Source: Enchytraeus crypticus (lineage: Eukaryota > Annelida > Clitellata > Enchytraeida > Enchytraeidae). Taken from it: 64,000 bases of DNA. The stretch covers positions 15,001-79,000 of the forward strand of contig CAJHZI010000753.1 of assembly GCA_905160935.1 (NCBI GenBank), in the 5' to 3' direction. Position numbers and translations under genes: made by a program. Of the stretch, positions 16,581 through 28,215 are shown piece by piece; positions within the stretch are counted from its first letter, which is position 1; each line of letters starts with the position of its first letter. The notes beneath the pieces are model-generated. The model was not told the origin of the DNA, ran no database searches, and saw nothing but the letters and a program-made list of their open reading frames with translations.

Positions 16581-18179
16581 AATAAAAGTTCATTATTGGA
16601 ATATTTGCCGGCCGGTTTTGAAGAAAACATGAGTTTTTCCTGACCGTATTGATAAACATTTACCTAAGGTCGAAGCTAATTTCTATCTGTTTCTAGAACA
16701 ACTTGATTCATCGCATATAAAAACCCTGATTAGATTTTCTATGATATTTCTCTAGCAGTTAGAAAACCATCAAGAGACATTGTGATAGCATTTATTTTCT
16801 AGCGCAGACATCTCATACATCTGATAAGAAATTAAATCAATATTAGGCCCTACCTTCATTTCAAAGGTGTTCCCATAAAATTGTTTCCCCATAATTGACA
16901 AATGGATATTTTTTAATAGATTTTTAAAATAGATTATTTAAAATAAGATTTTGAAGGTGGTTTTTACATTTATGAACTATGACAACTTAGACAACTCAGC
17001 TATGATTATACTATGTTTACTATGAACTATCATGTGGCAATAAACTTAGTACATTTGCTATGACAGCTAAGAGGTAATTTAGCTTTTCAAAAGAAACTTG
17101 TTCAGTATATGCATTCCTACTCTATATTGGGCTGAGCCGGCGGCTTGTTGGCAAGTTAGGCAGCGAGTTAGTAGGTGCAGGGTTCAGATCCAGTGCTCTC
17201 CCGTCAATGACATGTTATTCGAGCAGGAAACAGACGTTAAACTAGGCCTTAGCTTTATATACTGTACAAGTGCACATGTAGGTACATGCGTTTTCACGTA
17301 CATACATGTATATTTCAAAGTTTGATATCCATGTATTTATATTTATATCAAAAGCAATTGATATGATATCCGAAACGGTTTAAAAAATGTGGAGTAATTA
17401 AAGTAAATACACCGATGATCCGACTTCCGTACATCCAATTTCTGTGGGCTCGATTAGTATTAGAATCAATTTAGTAATTGCAATTATATAAACCCCTACA
17501 AGACTTAGTGTTGGTCTATTTTGTGCTGCTGCCCCATGCTTCAGGTATCAACTATGGTTAACTCGCTATAGTCTAAACACAACCCATCTACGCAGACCAG
17601 TTCAGTTCCAGAATAATGTCGTTGCGCTCGACTGTGAGTCACTTTAACACATTTATACGGAGAAAAAACTCTGTTAAAAAATTTAGTAGTTTAATCACAG
17701 TAAACACATGTTAGTTCATAGTAAACATAGTACAATCATAGTAAACACATGTTAGTTCATAGTAAACACAGTAGCCTATAATCATAGCAAACACATGTTA
17801 GTTCTAGTCTTTTGCTAAGTGACAGGTCCAAGTTACATATTCACTTGTTAACTCCTATTTAAAGCCAAGTTTTATCCACATCTTATGCAGCCTATCAGTT
17901 GATAAATATAACTTCTGAGGTGATTTTCCTTTGGCATTCTCAGTTCTTCCTAACTCGCCTTTTACGGCTCGTGCAGGTAACGGTTGATTCATTCTTTATT
18001 ATTCCGAGCTCAATACGAAAGCTATTCTAAACCTCATCTAAACTTCTTAGTCAAGTACAGCAGAGATTTGCTTTCATCTTACAACACGCGCCGATCACTG
18101 ACCCAGAATTGAGAATCGTGCGCTCTAAGAGAGGAATGACCTGAGCTAATAGCGCAGTTTCTCATATCACAAATTATCT

Positions 18180-18345
18180 ACACTATAATATAACACAATT
18201 TTAAGCCTCGTACACTTCACAAATCATCTACAATATAATATAACACAATATTAAGCCTCGTACACTTCACAAATCATCTACAATATAATATCACACAATA
18301 TTAAACCTCATACACTTCACAAATTATCTATAATATCAGGCTACA
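18180..18345 (+). repeat. Tandem repeat, about 52-bp unit, three copies
   Basis: Units contain TCATCTACAATATAATATAA and TTAAGCCTCGTACACTTCAC. Confidence 0.85.
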
Positions 18346-19400
18346 TCACAAATCATACTGCGATGTTCTCGTTTATTGTAGAAGCCTAGAAATGGGTGTA
18401 GCAAGGTGGCAGCTATATGCAATCTCTTATCAGGGACCAGGCTGTAGTATCTTGTAATTATATGGGAGCACTAATCGTGCAGAGGATACAATTGAGCTCT
18501 GGCAAATTCTGCAAAATTAAAGTATAAAGCTAAAAATAGAAAACGATGGCTAGTGATGTGTTGGACAGAATTTTAAAATACCAAATACTCCGAATTATGA
18601 GATGATTTAGAATGACTATAAAGAATAAAAGAGATAATAATCAGATAAAAGATTTGAGACAGTATATTTGTATCCCGACCCTGGTTAAACTGAGTTCAAG
18701 GGAGGATGATGGTGATGATGATGATGAATAAGATAAAATAATTACATTTCAACTCTAATGCACTTCCTGGTAAAATTTTTTAATTTTATAATTACTATAT
18801 ACTGCACTGTATGGATGGTGCAGTACATCACTTATTACTATATATTGTCTGCTAATTTTTTTCTGAACTTTATTATATTCATCAAAATACTGACTCATTG
18901 TTTTTAACTTTATCTTAAAGTGTTTCGTTTTAAACAAGCAAACCCATCATTTAATTGAAGTCACCAATTCATAGCTGACGTCATAACCAGGTGGATGGCG
19001 GGGGTGGGGGTTAGAGGGGAAAAAGAAAATAGGTAAGATTAATAATAAGAAGAACAAAGGTTTTACGTATATTCCCTTATTCCGTGATGATATCAGGGAC
19101 GTATTAAGTCATTATGATTAAAATGATATACTCACGTAATCTCTTTCCGTCATATTCCTTAATTTTGATGTATTTTACTATCCGCAAAGAAAGTCATTTT
19201 CCAATCAAATGGATGCATCAAGGTTTGATGACGGCAGAACCTTTGTGATGAGAGTAACTGTTGATCAATGGTGTGCTCTTTATTGAGCGAGATATTCAGA
19301 ATCTTTGTTAAACTTTGAACATTGTAACATCCAGCTGGAAATCTTTAGAGAAATAATTTAATTTATTTCCATAATTTTCCATCATTTATCTCTACGTCTT
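18346..19400. other. Non-genic DNA with a GAT-tailed SINE end
   Basis: A short GAT-tailed fragment lies at 18660-18727 (plus). The 60-aa minus ORF at 18755-18937 is AT-rich and unsupported. A degenerate piece similar to the TAA-linked repeat (GATGATATCAGGGACGT) lies near 19087. Confidence 0.5.
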
Positions 19401-19401
19401 T

Positions 19402-19530
19402 AGTTTAGACGAGCTGAGCCTGTGCCATGTCTCTGAGACAGTCATCAGGGGGTGCAGGGTTCAAATCCAGTGCTCGATCCATCACTGACATGCTGTAGAG
19501 ACAGGAAACTGACGTTAAACTTGTCTTTAC
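19402..19530 (+). repeat. tRNA-derived SINE, diverged family 2
   Basis: Contains CAGGGTTCAAATCCAGTGCTC, then CATCACTGACATGCTGTAGA. The A box is altered. Related to 17130-17265 and 32640-32735, which share the AGTGCTC/AGTGTCA variant after the B box and so may form a separate subfamily. Confidence 0.65.
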
Positions 19531-20110
19531 TGTTTAACGTCTCTACGTTAGGTCTCCGCATTCTCTCCATTGCTGCATCTGGGACGACCCGATTTTACGA
19601 CACACCACTACCCCACCCCCCTCTGTGCTTACGTATTCCCTGACTGACCGTACTTATATGTTTTTTTTTCAAGTGTTTAATTGTCACGCAACAAGTAGAG
19701 TTTAATTTATTGCGTATGAATGCAGGAAAATACAGAAAAATCCCTCAAACAGTAACTGCGAGTAAAACGAAGGTGTTTTCCAAACAGGCGCTAGACTGAA
19801 TAGTTTTGTATGTTAGACAGGGATTAACTCCGAGTACTTGTACTATAGACGCCTACAGATATCTGATAACAACATCTCTTTATCTCTCGCTCTCTGTCTC
19901 TGTCTCTGTCTGTCTGTCTCACTCTCTATCTCTCTCAATCTCTCTCTCTCTCTCTCTTTCGCTTGTGTTCTACCAAGTGGCGGGCCCGGGGTACATATTA
20001 ATACCCACATTCTGCTCACACGCTCCATATAAAGCGCAAATTATTGATTAACGAGTTAATCCCTTAGCAAATCATGACGTATCTTCGACTTGCCCTATCC
20101 AACTCTAATA

Positions 20111-21134
20111 CAGTGGTGGAATTGTATTATGAAAGGTGTGGAAACGCATGCGACAAAAAAACAATATTTGGAGGGCGTTCCTAACAGTTCCTTATCTTTG
20201 AAAACGAGCGTTCCACCCTGTTCCCTATAGTCACTTTCTATAGGTGGAACTTGTGGGAACTCTAAATGATTAATCAAATGTTTTGATTTCAGGTGTTTTA
20301 CTGGAAAACTTTAATTATTTGTTTGATTCAGTTTCTGTCAAAAAGGTCATTATCTCAGAATTGCAGGTCTTACAGCCCGTAAAGTCTTAAAGACCATTAT
20401 ATTATTGTATGTGTACGCTCACAGAGCTCAATTAGATCAATTTAAGTTAGACTGTTTCACTTGACTATCAAAAGAAAAAACTGTATCAAGTCAGCTTAAA
20501 TTAGACTGTTTCACTGGACCATCATAAGAAAAGAACTGCATCAAGTCAGCTTAAATTAGACTGTCTCACTTGACCATCCCAAGAAAAGAACTGTATCAAG
20601 TCAGCTTAAATTAGACTGTTTCACTGGACCATCCCAAGAAAAGAACTGTTTCAAGTTAAATTAGACTGTTTCCCTGGACCATCCCAAGAAAAGAACTGTA
20701 TCAAGTTAAATTAGACTGTTTCACTTGACCATCACAAGAAATGAACTGTATCAAGTTAAATTAGACTGTTTCACTGGACCATCCCAAGAAAAGAACTGTA
20801 TCAAGTCAGCTTAAATTAGACTGTTTCACAGGACCATCTCAAGAAAAGAACTGTATCCGGTTAAATTAGACTATTTCACTGGACTATCCCAAGAAAAGAA
20901 CTGCTTCAAGTCATCTTATATATTAGACTGTTTCACTTGACCATCCCAAGAAAAGAACTGTATCAAGTTAATATACGCTTAGCTGATCGGAATCTATCTT
21001 ATCCTTAAAAGTGAAGTGAACTCAGGGGAACGCCGTTCCTATTAAGTTCTACGATTTCTAGCAGGAACGCCGTTCCCATATGAAAATGGCAACGGAACGG
21101 CTTTTCCATGCGTTCCCACACAATTCCACCACTG
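20111..21134. mobile_element. Non-autonomous hAT-like element with an internal minisatellite
   Basis: Ends are inverted: CAGTGGTGGAATTGT at 20111 and ACAATTCCACCACTG ending at 21134. Subterminal inverted similarity continues (GGAAACGCATG against CATGCGTTCCC; GCGTTCC blocks on both sides). CAG termini are typical of hAT transposons. Flanking octamers CTCTAATA and CCATACTA match at only 5 of 8 positions, so the target-site duplication is eroded or the boundaries are off. No transposase ORF is visible. The centre (20440-20970) holds about nine units of 50-60 bp based on AAATTAGACTGTTTCACTGG, ACCATCCCAAG and AAAAGAACTGTATCAAG. Confidence 0.7.
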
Positions 21135-22310
21135 CCATACTATGACTGATAGCCTGGAAATAACGTGCAAATTTTGCTGTAGCTCTGCACTTGCTTTTGC
21201 TGATATTGCTTTATCTGATATAATCTTGTTTAATGATGCAATTAGCTATGATCCTAGATTACCCTTTGTTCGTATGACAAATGTGTAACTATGTGGGTAT
21301 AAAAATAATGTAAAAAACGTTAAAAATGCGATGACTAGTTCTTGAACATGACTCAGTTGATTTCATAAGCTGCGCTGTCTTGAATGGCATTAAAGTTCAT
21401 GCAATGAAATAAAGGAGCTTTTTTGCAGACGATTTACAATTTTCTTAATATATCGATTGAAATAAAACATTAGTGCATATCGTTTTATTTTTACAGTTTT
21501 AACACGGCGCAGTTAATCATCTCTCGCTACATTTCAGCAAATGAAAGTTTTTACAAATATATCAAAGCAAAATTTGCGGAAATGCTCGTTATTCGGTCTG
21601 ATGCACGCTTTGTAGTTGTATTTCTACTTGTTTGTCTATTGATGCACGCTTTACGGTTGTATTTCTACTTGTTTGTCTACATACATGTCTACATGTAAGT
21701 CTACAGATATTCCTTCTAATAGTTTTCTCATTGTAGTCAAGGGGTGGGGATAAGGATTTCTCTACTCCCCCTCCCTTAACCCAAATCCTGCTGTCAAGAA
21801 TTTTATTTAATAGGTTTACTAGCCTTACTTTAATACCTGATACTAAAAGTCGCTGTCTTATGGCTACCTCTCTGAACTGAGCTGAATTGTGAGGTTTAAC
21901 GTTCATTGCAGCACCTGCAGATTATGTCAGGGTAGTCTGTCATGCACCATCAGCTGCAGTAGTCACCCTTCAGTAAATCTCCATGCTTAGATGGTGAAGA
22001 GAGCGAGACAAAGCGGTGCAAGCTGGTTGGTTAATAAAGAATTATTTTCATTTGTATCCAAACATAAATGACTTTAAACCGTATTCAGAGTTATGTTAAA
22101 TAGCGGACCAAATGCGCATATTCCTATGCCCACTTTACTTTACATGTATGTCACTGCGAGGAAACCATCGACCATTTTCTCATTATTTGTATAGTATATT
22201 CTGAATTATTGCACAGAAGAATATAGGTAATGAGATACGGATATTATGTCACAGCCTCTAAAGCTCTTACGCGCAAGATAAGCAATTGTTGTTGTTGTCC
22301 TTATTGTTGT
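21135..22310. other. Non-genic DNA
   Basis: AT-rich, with a short duplicated unit near 21600-21680 (GATGCACGCTTT, GTTGTATTTCTACTTGTTTG). The 105-aa minus ORF at 21589-21906 spans that repeat and is unsupported. Confidence 0.5.
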
Positions 22311-22329
22311 TGCTATGTACAGTAGAAAC

Positions 22330-22772
22330 TTTAAAATTACATGCACATAGACATACATATGTGCTAGGCCAATGTACACATTCTTTGGCCAACCTACACA
22401 TATATTAGGCCCATCTACACATACATATATATTAGGCCTACCTATACATGCATTAAGCCTATACACACATGTATGAGGCCTACATACACATGCAATTGGC
22501 CTATATAATATGTATTAGGCCTACATACACATGCAATGGCCTACATACATATGTATTAGGCCTACATGCACATGTATTAGGCCTACATGCACATGTATTA
22601 GGCCTGCATACATATGTATTAGGCCTACATGCACATGTAATTGGCCTACATGCACATGTATTAGGCCTACATACTCATGTATTAGGAATACATACACACG
22701 TATTAGGCCTACATACACATGTATTAGGAATACATACACATGTATTAGGCCTACATACACATGTACGTATAG
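22330..22772 (+). repeat. Minisatellite, about 20-21-bp unit (ACATGTATTAGGCCTACATAC)
   Basis: More than 15 units of CCTACATACACATGTATTAGG with T/A variants. All six frames are open for long distances because the unit lacks stops; the 180-aa and smaller ORFs are artefacts. It is followed at once by a SINE family 2 copy (22790-22935). Confidence 0.9.
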
Positions 22773-23639
22773 TTAATGAGCTAGCAGTCGTTGCAATTGG
22801 CTTGAGCAATGGCGAAATCGGTAAGATGTTCAACCGCGAATCAGTATGTGCGGGATTCAAATCCTGGGTTCGCCCGTTACTGAAATCGCTTTCGAGTGAC
22901 GAAACAAACGTTAGCATTAGCTTTTATTTTAGACGATTGCTGTTGAAGGAGAATATTAGCAGAAAACGAGTTGGAATACATCTATTGGACCTGCCATTAG
23001 ACAGTATATAAAAAGAGCAACTGACATAGATACCACAGATTACGTGCACGCAGACGAATGTAATACTGCATGCCGTGCGATACTATGGGAATAAATATTC
23101 ACTTAATTCACTGTTCAGGTTATTCGTGGCTTTTTATGAGATTTTTCTACGACTAAAAAGTAATAAAATGTAAATATTGGAATTAATCGCTCTCAACTCC
23201 AACATGGCGTCTATATCGTGTCGTCTTTCAGAGTAAACAATGAACTGAAGTATATCATACAGAAATATTTCAGGAAATCCGAATGTCAAATTTCAATGCA
23301 CTGAAGGGAAAATTTTGCCTAGCAGATGAAATTTTCACAAAAATCAACGATAACCTTAGATAAGTATTAAAAGAAGGTATTTTATATTTGCAGGCCTGCA
23401 GCGTGACAGCTTTGTAATGCCGATGAAGAAGAAGCATCAAGAAGATAGTTAAGTGTGTGTGACCCACTCGTGTTAGACAACTACGCAGCCACTGTTGTGT
23501 TATACGCAATACAATACAATACAATGAAATACTATTTGTTAAAACAATGGAATTCATTTGTATTAAGCTAAGAGAGACGCCCCATTACCTTAGATCTAAC
23601 CAACATCTTAATCGCCAAATAGCTCACTGTACCGTTGAG

Positions 23640-24150
23640 ACCATTATAATGATGTGCGACATGAACATTAAGGAAGGATGTTAGGGGATTAGGAGCGTTG
23701 GAACTTGGAAATGTGGACATGGAGAAGAATGGATATTAGAAGTAGACTCAAAAAGTTACAAATGAAGAAGTCTTGAAGAGAATGGATACAGATAGACAGT
23801 TGATAAATGCATTAAGAGGAAGAAGAGTTGGGTAGGACACATTCCAAGGGGAGGTATTCTACTAAAAGAGGTCATAGAAGGCAGAATGAAAGGAAATAGT
23901 GGCAGGGTCAGGCCGAGATTAGCAATGTTAGATGATTTAAAGACCCACTCATACTGTATGTGGACATGAAGAGAAACAGAGAAGCGAGGAGGCATTATAT
24001 ACCATGGACCTGCTAGTAGGTAGTGCACTGAGAGAGAGAGATGATTTAAAGTTCCACTCATATGTGGACATGAAGAGGAAAACGGAAGAGAGAGAAGCGT
24101 GGAGGCGTTAAATACCAGGAACCTGCCAGTAGGCAGTGCACTGAGAGAAG
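23640..24150 (+). mobile_element. Decayed LINE 3' end (reverse-transcriptase C terminus) with duplicated tail
   Basis: Reads, with frame breaks, as the region also seen at 44690-45180: landmarks GGAGAAGAATGGA, AGATAGACAGTTGATAAATG, AGGACACATTCCAAGGGGAG and ACCCACTCATA. The tail GGACCTGCTAGTAGGTAGTG plus GAGAGAGAGA is followed by a second partial copy of the last 110 bp, again ending in GAGAGAAGAG. The 145-aa minus ORF is antisense to this element. Confidence 0.7.
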
Positions 24151-24813
24151 AGAATGATGAGTTTTCTTGCTCAACCAGATGCTTTGGCCTCATAAACTCA
24201 TGCAGTACCCAGTGCGCATATTTATAATCTCACTTCTGTTTTTCTACTATTTATAGAAAGTGGACCTACTTTTGAGCTAAAATTGAGTTTTGCTTTGATT
24301 GTAATTCAGATAAAGGTATTATGCAAACAAGAAGCAACCTACATCAACGTAACCGCTCTAAGCTGACAGCCTGTCAACCTGGGCACTACAAATAATCCAG
24401 AGTACAGTGAAAGCAATGCGGCGGAACTACTTTTGAGGAAATCACAAATGACTCATGAGGGGATTTTGTTCAAATCTGTTTGAAGATTTTTACTTTGACT
24501 GACGGCCGGGTTTTACGTTAAGCAACTTCTACAAGTGGTTTTAAAGGGAAGGGGTTGGTAGAAGGAGAGGGGGGGGGCGATAATGGGGCCGACAGCAAAA
24601 TTAATTTTTTGATGTTTGCTATTGTTTTTATTGTTAATTAATTAACTGAGCTACAAGTAATGCCATGCTGTCATGGGTGTCTGCAGCAATAGATAGCGAA
24701 GTTTAGCGTAGTTTTGTGGCATCAGTATTAATGTTAGTCTGTTTGAACTTATCAAAATTGAAAATGGCATCGTTGCATGATAGGGGTTAAGCACCCATTT
24801 CTATACCCATGTC

Positions 24814-24819
<6 letters not shown>

Positions 24820-24866
<47 letters not shown>

Positions 24867-24900
24867 CAGAGAGAGAGGGAGACAGAGATACAGAGAGATA
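24820..24900 (+). repeat. (GA)n microsatellite
   Basis: Pure GA run decaying into GAGACAGAGA. Confidence 0.9.
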
Positions 24901-25065
24901 GTCTATTTGAATGTGTTTAGTGCAATGTAGCATGTTTATCATCTATTCAAACCTCATTCTAATACATGACAATTACAATATGGGTTTATTTGCCTGAGTA
25001 AATCTTTTATTATACGCTACATGTAGATGTTGCTGCTAAATGAAATTAGCATATTCTAGGGCTGC

Positions 25066-25240
<175 letters not shown>

Positions 25241-26082
25241 TTTAATAATGATAGCATATATATAAAAACATAAATCATAAACCTTCAGCTATATTTTGTA
25301 GACCTTGCCAATATGTCAATGATTATTTTTCTTTTGACAAGTCTGAGTTACGTTGTGTTTGGGACACAGAAGAATAAACCGTTCATAAACTGCATTTGTG
25401 TTAAGAAGCGACCGAGTAAGATCTGAGAACGGCAACGGGAAACCATATCAAAAGCCACATAAGGCCTATTTAAGTTGTCGGAAGATTTAAGTATAATTCA
25501 TGGATATTTAAGCATGAATTAACTTGTTAGTCGGTGGAGTGCTTTTTAAGGAGCGTGAAGGCATTGAAGGCAGCATGTGAGTAGGAATTTGAGCACATTG
25601 GACCTGCTACTTACTTAATAGGACACTGGAGAGAGAGTCTATGGCCTAGTTGACCATGTTAAATTAACAATTTAACTTAATTGTGAATTCAAAATCCAAT
25701 CTAGTGTAACAATTTAAAGTCTAATATAAGCCTGAGCATGTGGGTCGAATATTCTTTTAGTTCAGAAACTACAGACACAGAATTTAAAGTTTCCGTTCGT
25801 AATTTGAATTAAATCGAGTAACTAACTCAACTAATTTAAGAACGTGTCAACCTTTTCTATCAAGGTATAATTTGCTTTCTTAAAAAATATGAGTACTTTT
25901 ACATTTTACTTAAAAGTACCACTTTTTGACGAGTACTTTTACTTTTTACTTAAGTAAAATTCTGACTTACTTTTATCAACCATTTACTTTTACTTCTACT
26001 AAAATTATTTTGCTAAGTACTTTTTACAACACTGTATATATATATATACTGTATATATATAGAGATGTATATAGGCTATATG

Positions 26083-26174
<92 letters not shown>

Positions 26175-26574
26175 TGTTTGTATATGACGGGAAGTAACTT
26201 TATTGAAGGTATAGGCCTACCACAGACAGGCCTACATATAGGCCTACATATAGACCATATATAGGCCTACCACATGCAGGCAAGGTTGTTAATTACCCGT
26301 CTATATAACCAGCGCTGGTAGAGATCATGTAGTGAATCTGTTCCTTTTGAATGTGATCAGTTTAACACATACGCCTCTCTCTCCAGCCTTTGCCTGAATA
26401 TAGAATTGTGGTTTAATACCTACAAATATCATTCCTCTTTCCAATTGTAGTTTTAACTGCAACTATAGTTACCAACATTACTGAGCTTTAGTTATGTAAG
26501 CAGAGGTAGACCGCAATTATGAATATTAAATTATTAAATTAAATTTAAATTATCACTAATTTAATTTATTCTAA

Positions 26575-26690
26575 AATCCAATCATATGTGGAAATGAAGA
26601 GGAAAGCGGAAGACAGCAAAGAGTGGAGGCGTTATATACCATGGACCTGCCAGTAGGCAGTGCACTGAGAGAGAGAGAGAGAGCTTGTAG
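26575..26690 (+). mobile_element. LINE 3' tail with (GA)n end
   Basis: Last 110 bp only: TATGTGGAAATGAAGAGGAA, GGAGGCGTTATATACCATGG, CCTGCCAGTAGGCAGTGCAC, then GAGAGAGAGA. Confidence 0.7.
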
Positions 26691-27085
26691 TTCAATAAAG
26701 CTGTTAATGCTAGTTAACTTGTAGTTCAAACAATAATTTCTATTTAATACTGATTCAAGTTTTACTGCACTCAATGTCACCTATGTATTGCCTTGCAATA
26801 TTCTCTTGCTTTATCTGCCGTTTTTCTCTTTATTTTCCTGATACATCACCATCAATTATTTAAACCCCCGTTCGCCCCTCATTCAATGTATGAGACACCA
26901 CCCACAGCTTCGCCAATCCTTCCATCACATTAAGGGGGTTTCCAACTCATGTAATCCGGTGAAATTCCTCATATGCTGGGATATTTGAAAGCATTACATC
27001 ACGTAGAAATATGTAATGACGCTGTAGGTATTCAGGTGATGGTTATGAATTGACCCGTAGCGAGGCAGTGTATAGAGAAATCGGC

Positions 27086-27093
27086 TATAAATA
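27086..27093 (+). promoter_or_regulatory. TATA box of the ETS gene
   Basis: TATAAATA in a locally GC-richer stretch (GGCTATAAATAAGAGCGAGA). A start site near 27115 would fit the usual 25-30 bp spacing. It lies upstream of a donor at 27318 and of the ETS coding exons. Confidence 0.5.
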
Positions 27094-27114
27094 AGAGCGA
27101 GATCAGTGTCTTCA

Positions 27115-27317
27115 TAGACTACGATAGCAGCTGATAGCTGATAGCGGTGTCATATACATGTAGAGATCATCGGCGAGTGTGTAGTAACACTGCACTAGCT
27201 GAAAGTCTACGAACTGTTAACGTTGTCAAAAACCTGAGAGAGAGAAAGAGAGCGAGTCTCTATTCTGGCTTGATTCAGAATTGTCTGATAACAACTTCGA
27301 AGGCTTTAGTTACAACG
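27115..27317 (+). other. Predicted non-coding first exon of the ETS gene
   Basis: Runs from the predicted start site to AACG followed by GTATGC (donor at 27318). It contains one ATG that is closed at once by TAG (ATGTAG near 27159), a minimal upstream ORF, and no other ATG before the donor. The next exon opens with the acceptor CTATAG before 28184. An ORF of 69 codons crossing this region starts at a non-ATG codon and runs into the intron. Confidence 0.4.
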
Positions 27318-27354
27318 GTATGCATGTTTGCGTTTACATATATTTTGTTATATT

Positions 27355-27485
27355 AGACATATGAGCGGCTTAAATATGCGGCTTAAGCCATAAACCATAT
27401 GCCATAAGCGGCTTAGACATATGAGCAGTTTAACATATGCGGCTTAAGCCATAAACCATATGCCATAAGCAGCTTAGACATATCT
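27355..27485 (+). repeat. Two-copy tandem repeat in ETS intron 1
   Basis: Two 60-bp units with CTTAGACATATGAGC and CGGCTTAAGCCATAAACCAT. CGGCTTAAGCC is itself near-palindromic. Confidence 0.8.
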
Positions 27486-27639
27486 CAAAGCAGGTGTTGC
27501 AATCCATTTATTAATGGCATTACACAATAAACCGAGTAACTGTATAGAATTACAGCATCCTGCTCACAACGTGTCAATACAATTTAATGAAAATTTAACG
27601 TCAGTTTCCACGCACGAGATAGATATCAGGGGCATACCT

Positions 27640-27848
27640 GTATCTGGCCAGAGCCAGTGACGACGTCCGTAAGATATTCGACCGCGGATCGGTATGTGCG
27701 GGGCTCAAATCCTGGCTTCGTCCGTGACTGACATGGCTTTCGAGTGAAGAAACTAACGTTAACATTAACTTTTTTACCAGCTTTATTAACAGCTCTGTAC
27801 TACTAGCATTCTCTAGAAAAATCTAGTTTGCAACTAATAGCTGATAGC

Positions 27849-27889
<41 letters not shown>

Positions 27890-28118
27890 GCACTGCCTAC
27901 TGGCAGATCCATGGTATATAACGCCTCCACTCTTCTCTGTCATCCGCTTTCCTCTTCATTTCCACATATGAGTGGGTCTTTAAATCATCTAACATACCTA
28001 ATCTCGGCCTGCCCCTGCCTCTATTTCCTTTCATTCTACCTTCTATGAACTCTTTTAATAGACCTTCCCCCCTTAGAATGTGTCCAATCCATCTATTCTT
28101 TCTATTTCTTAATAGATT
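27640..28118. repeat. SINE family 2 (+) and LINE 3' end (-) in ETS intron 1
   Basis: SINE 27640-27775 with box A CCAGTGACGACGTCCGTAAG region and box B GGGCTCAAATCCTGG. LINE tail 27845-28118 on the minus strand: (CT)n, then GTGCACTGCCTACTGGCAG, CATATGAGTGGGTC and AGAATGTGTCC, the reverse complement of the 44690 element's end. Confidence 0.75.
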
Positions 28119-28215
28119 TATCGGTTATAGCAATTAGTGCAAAATAAAACCCGTTTATGACTGTATCTCTTGTTGTCTATAGACATCCACTGCTACCAGC
28201 ACTATCAAGACAAAG

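Noticed and set aside
22469..23011. 180-aa ORF
   Set aside because: Minisatellite followed by a SINE; the peptide is a repeat of a 7-residue unit and then SINE sequence.
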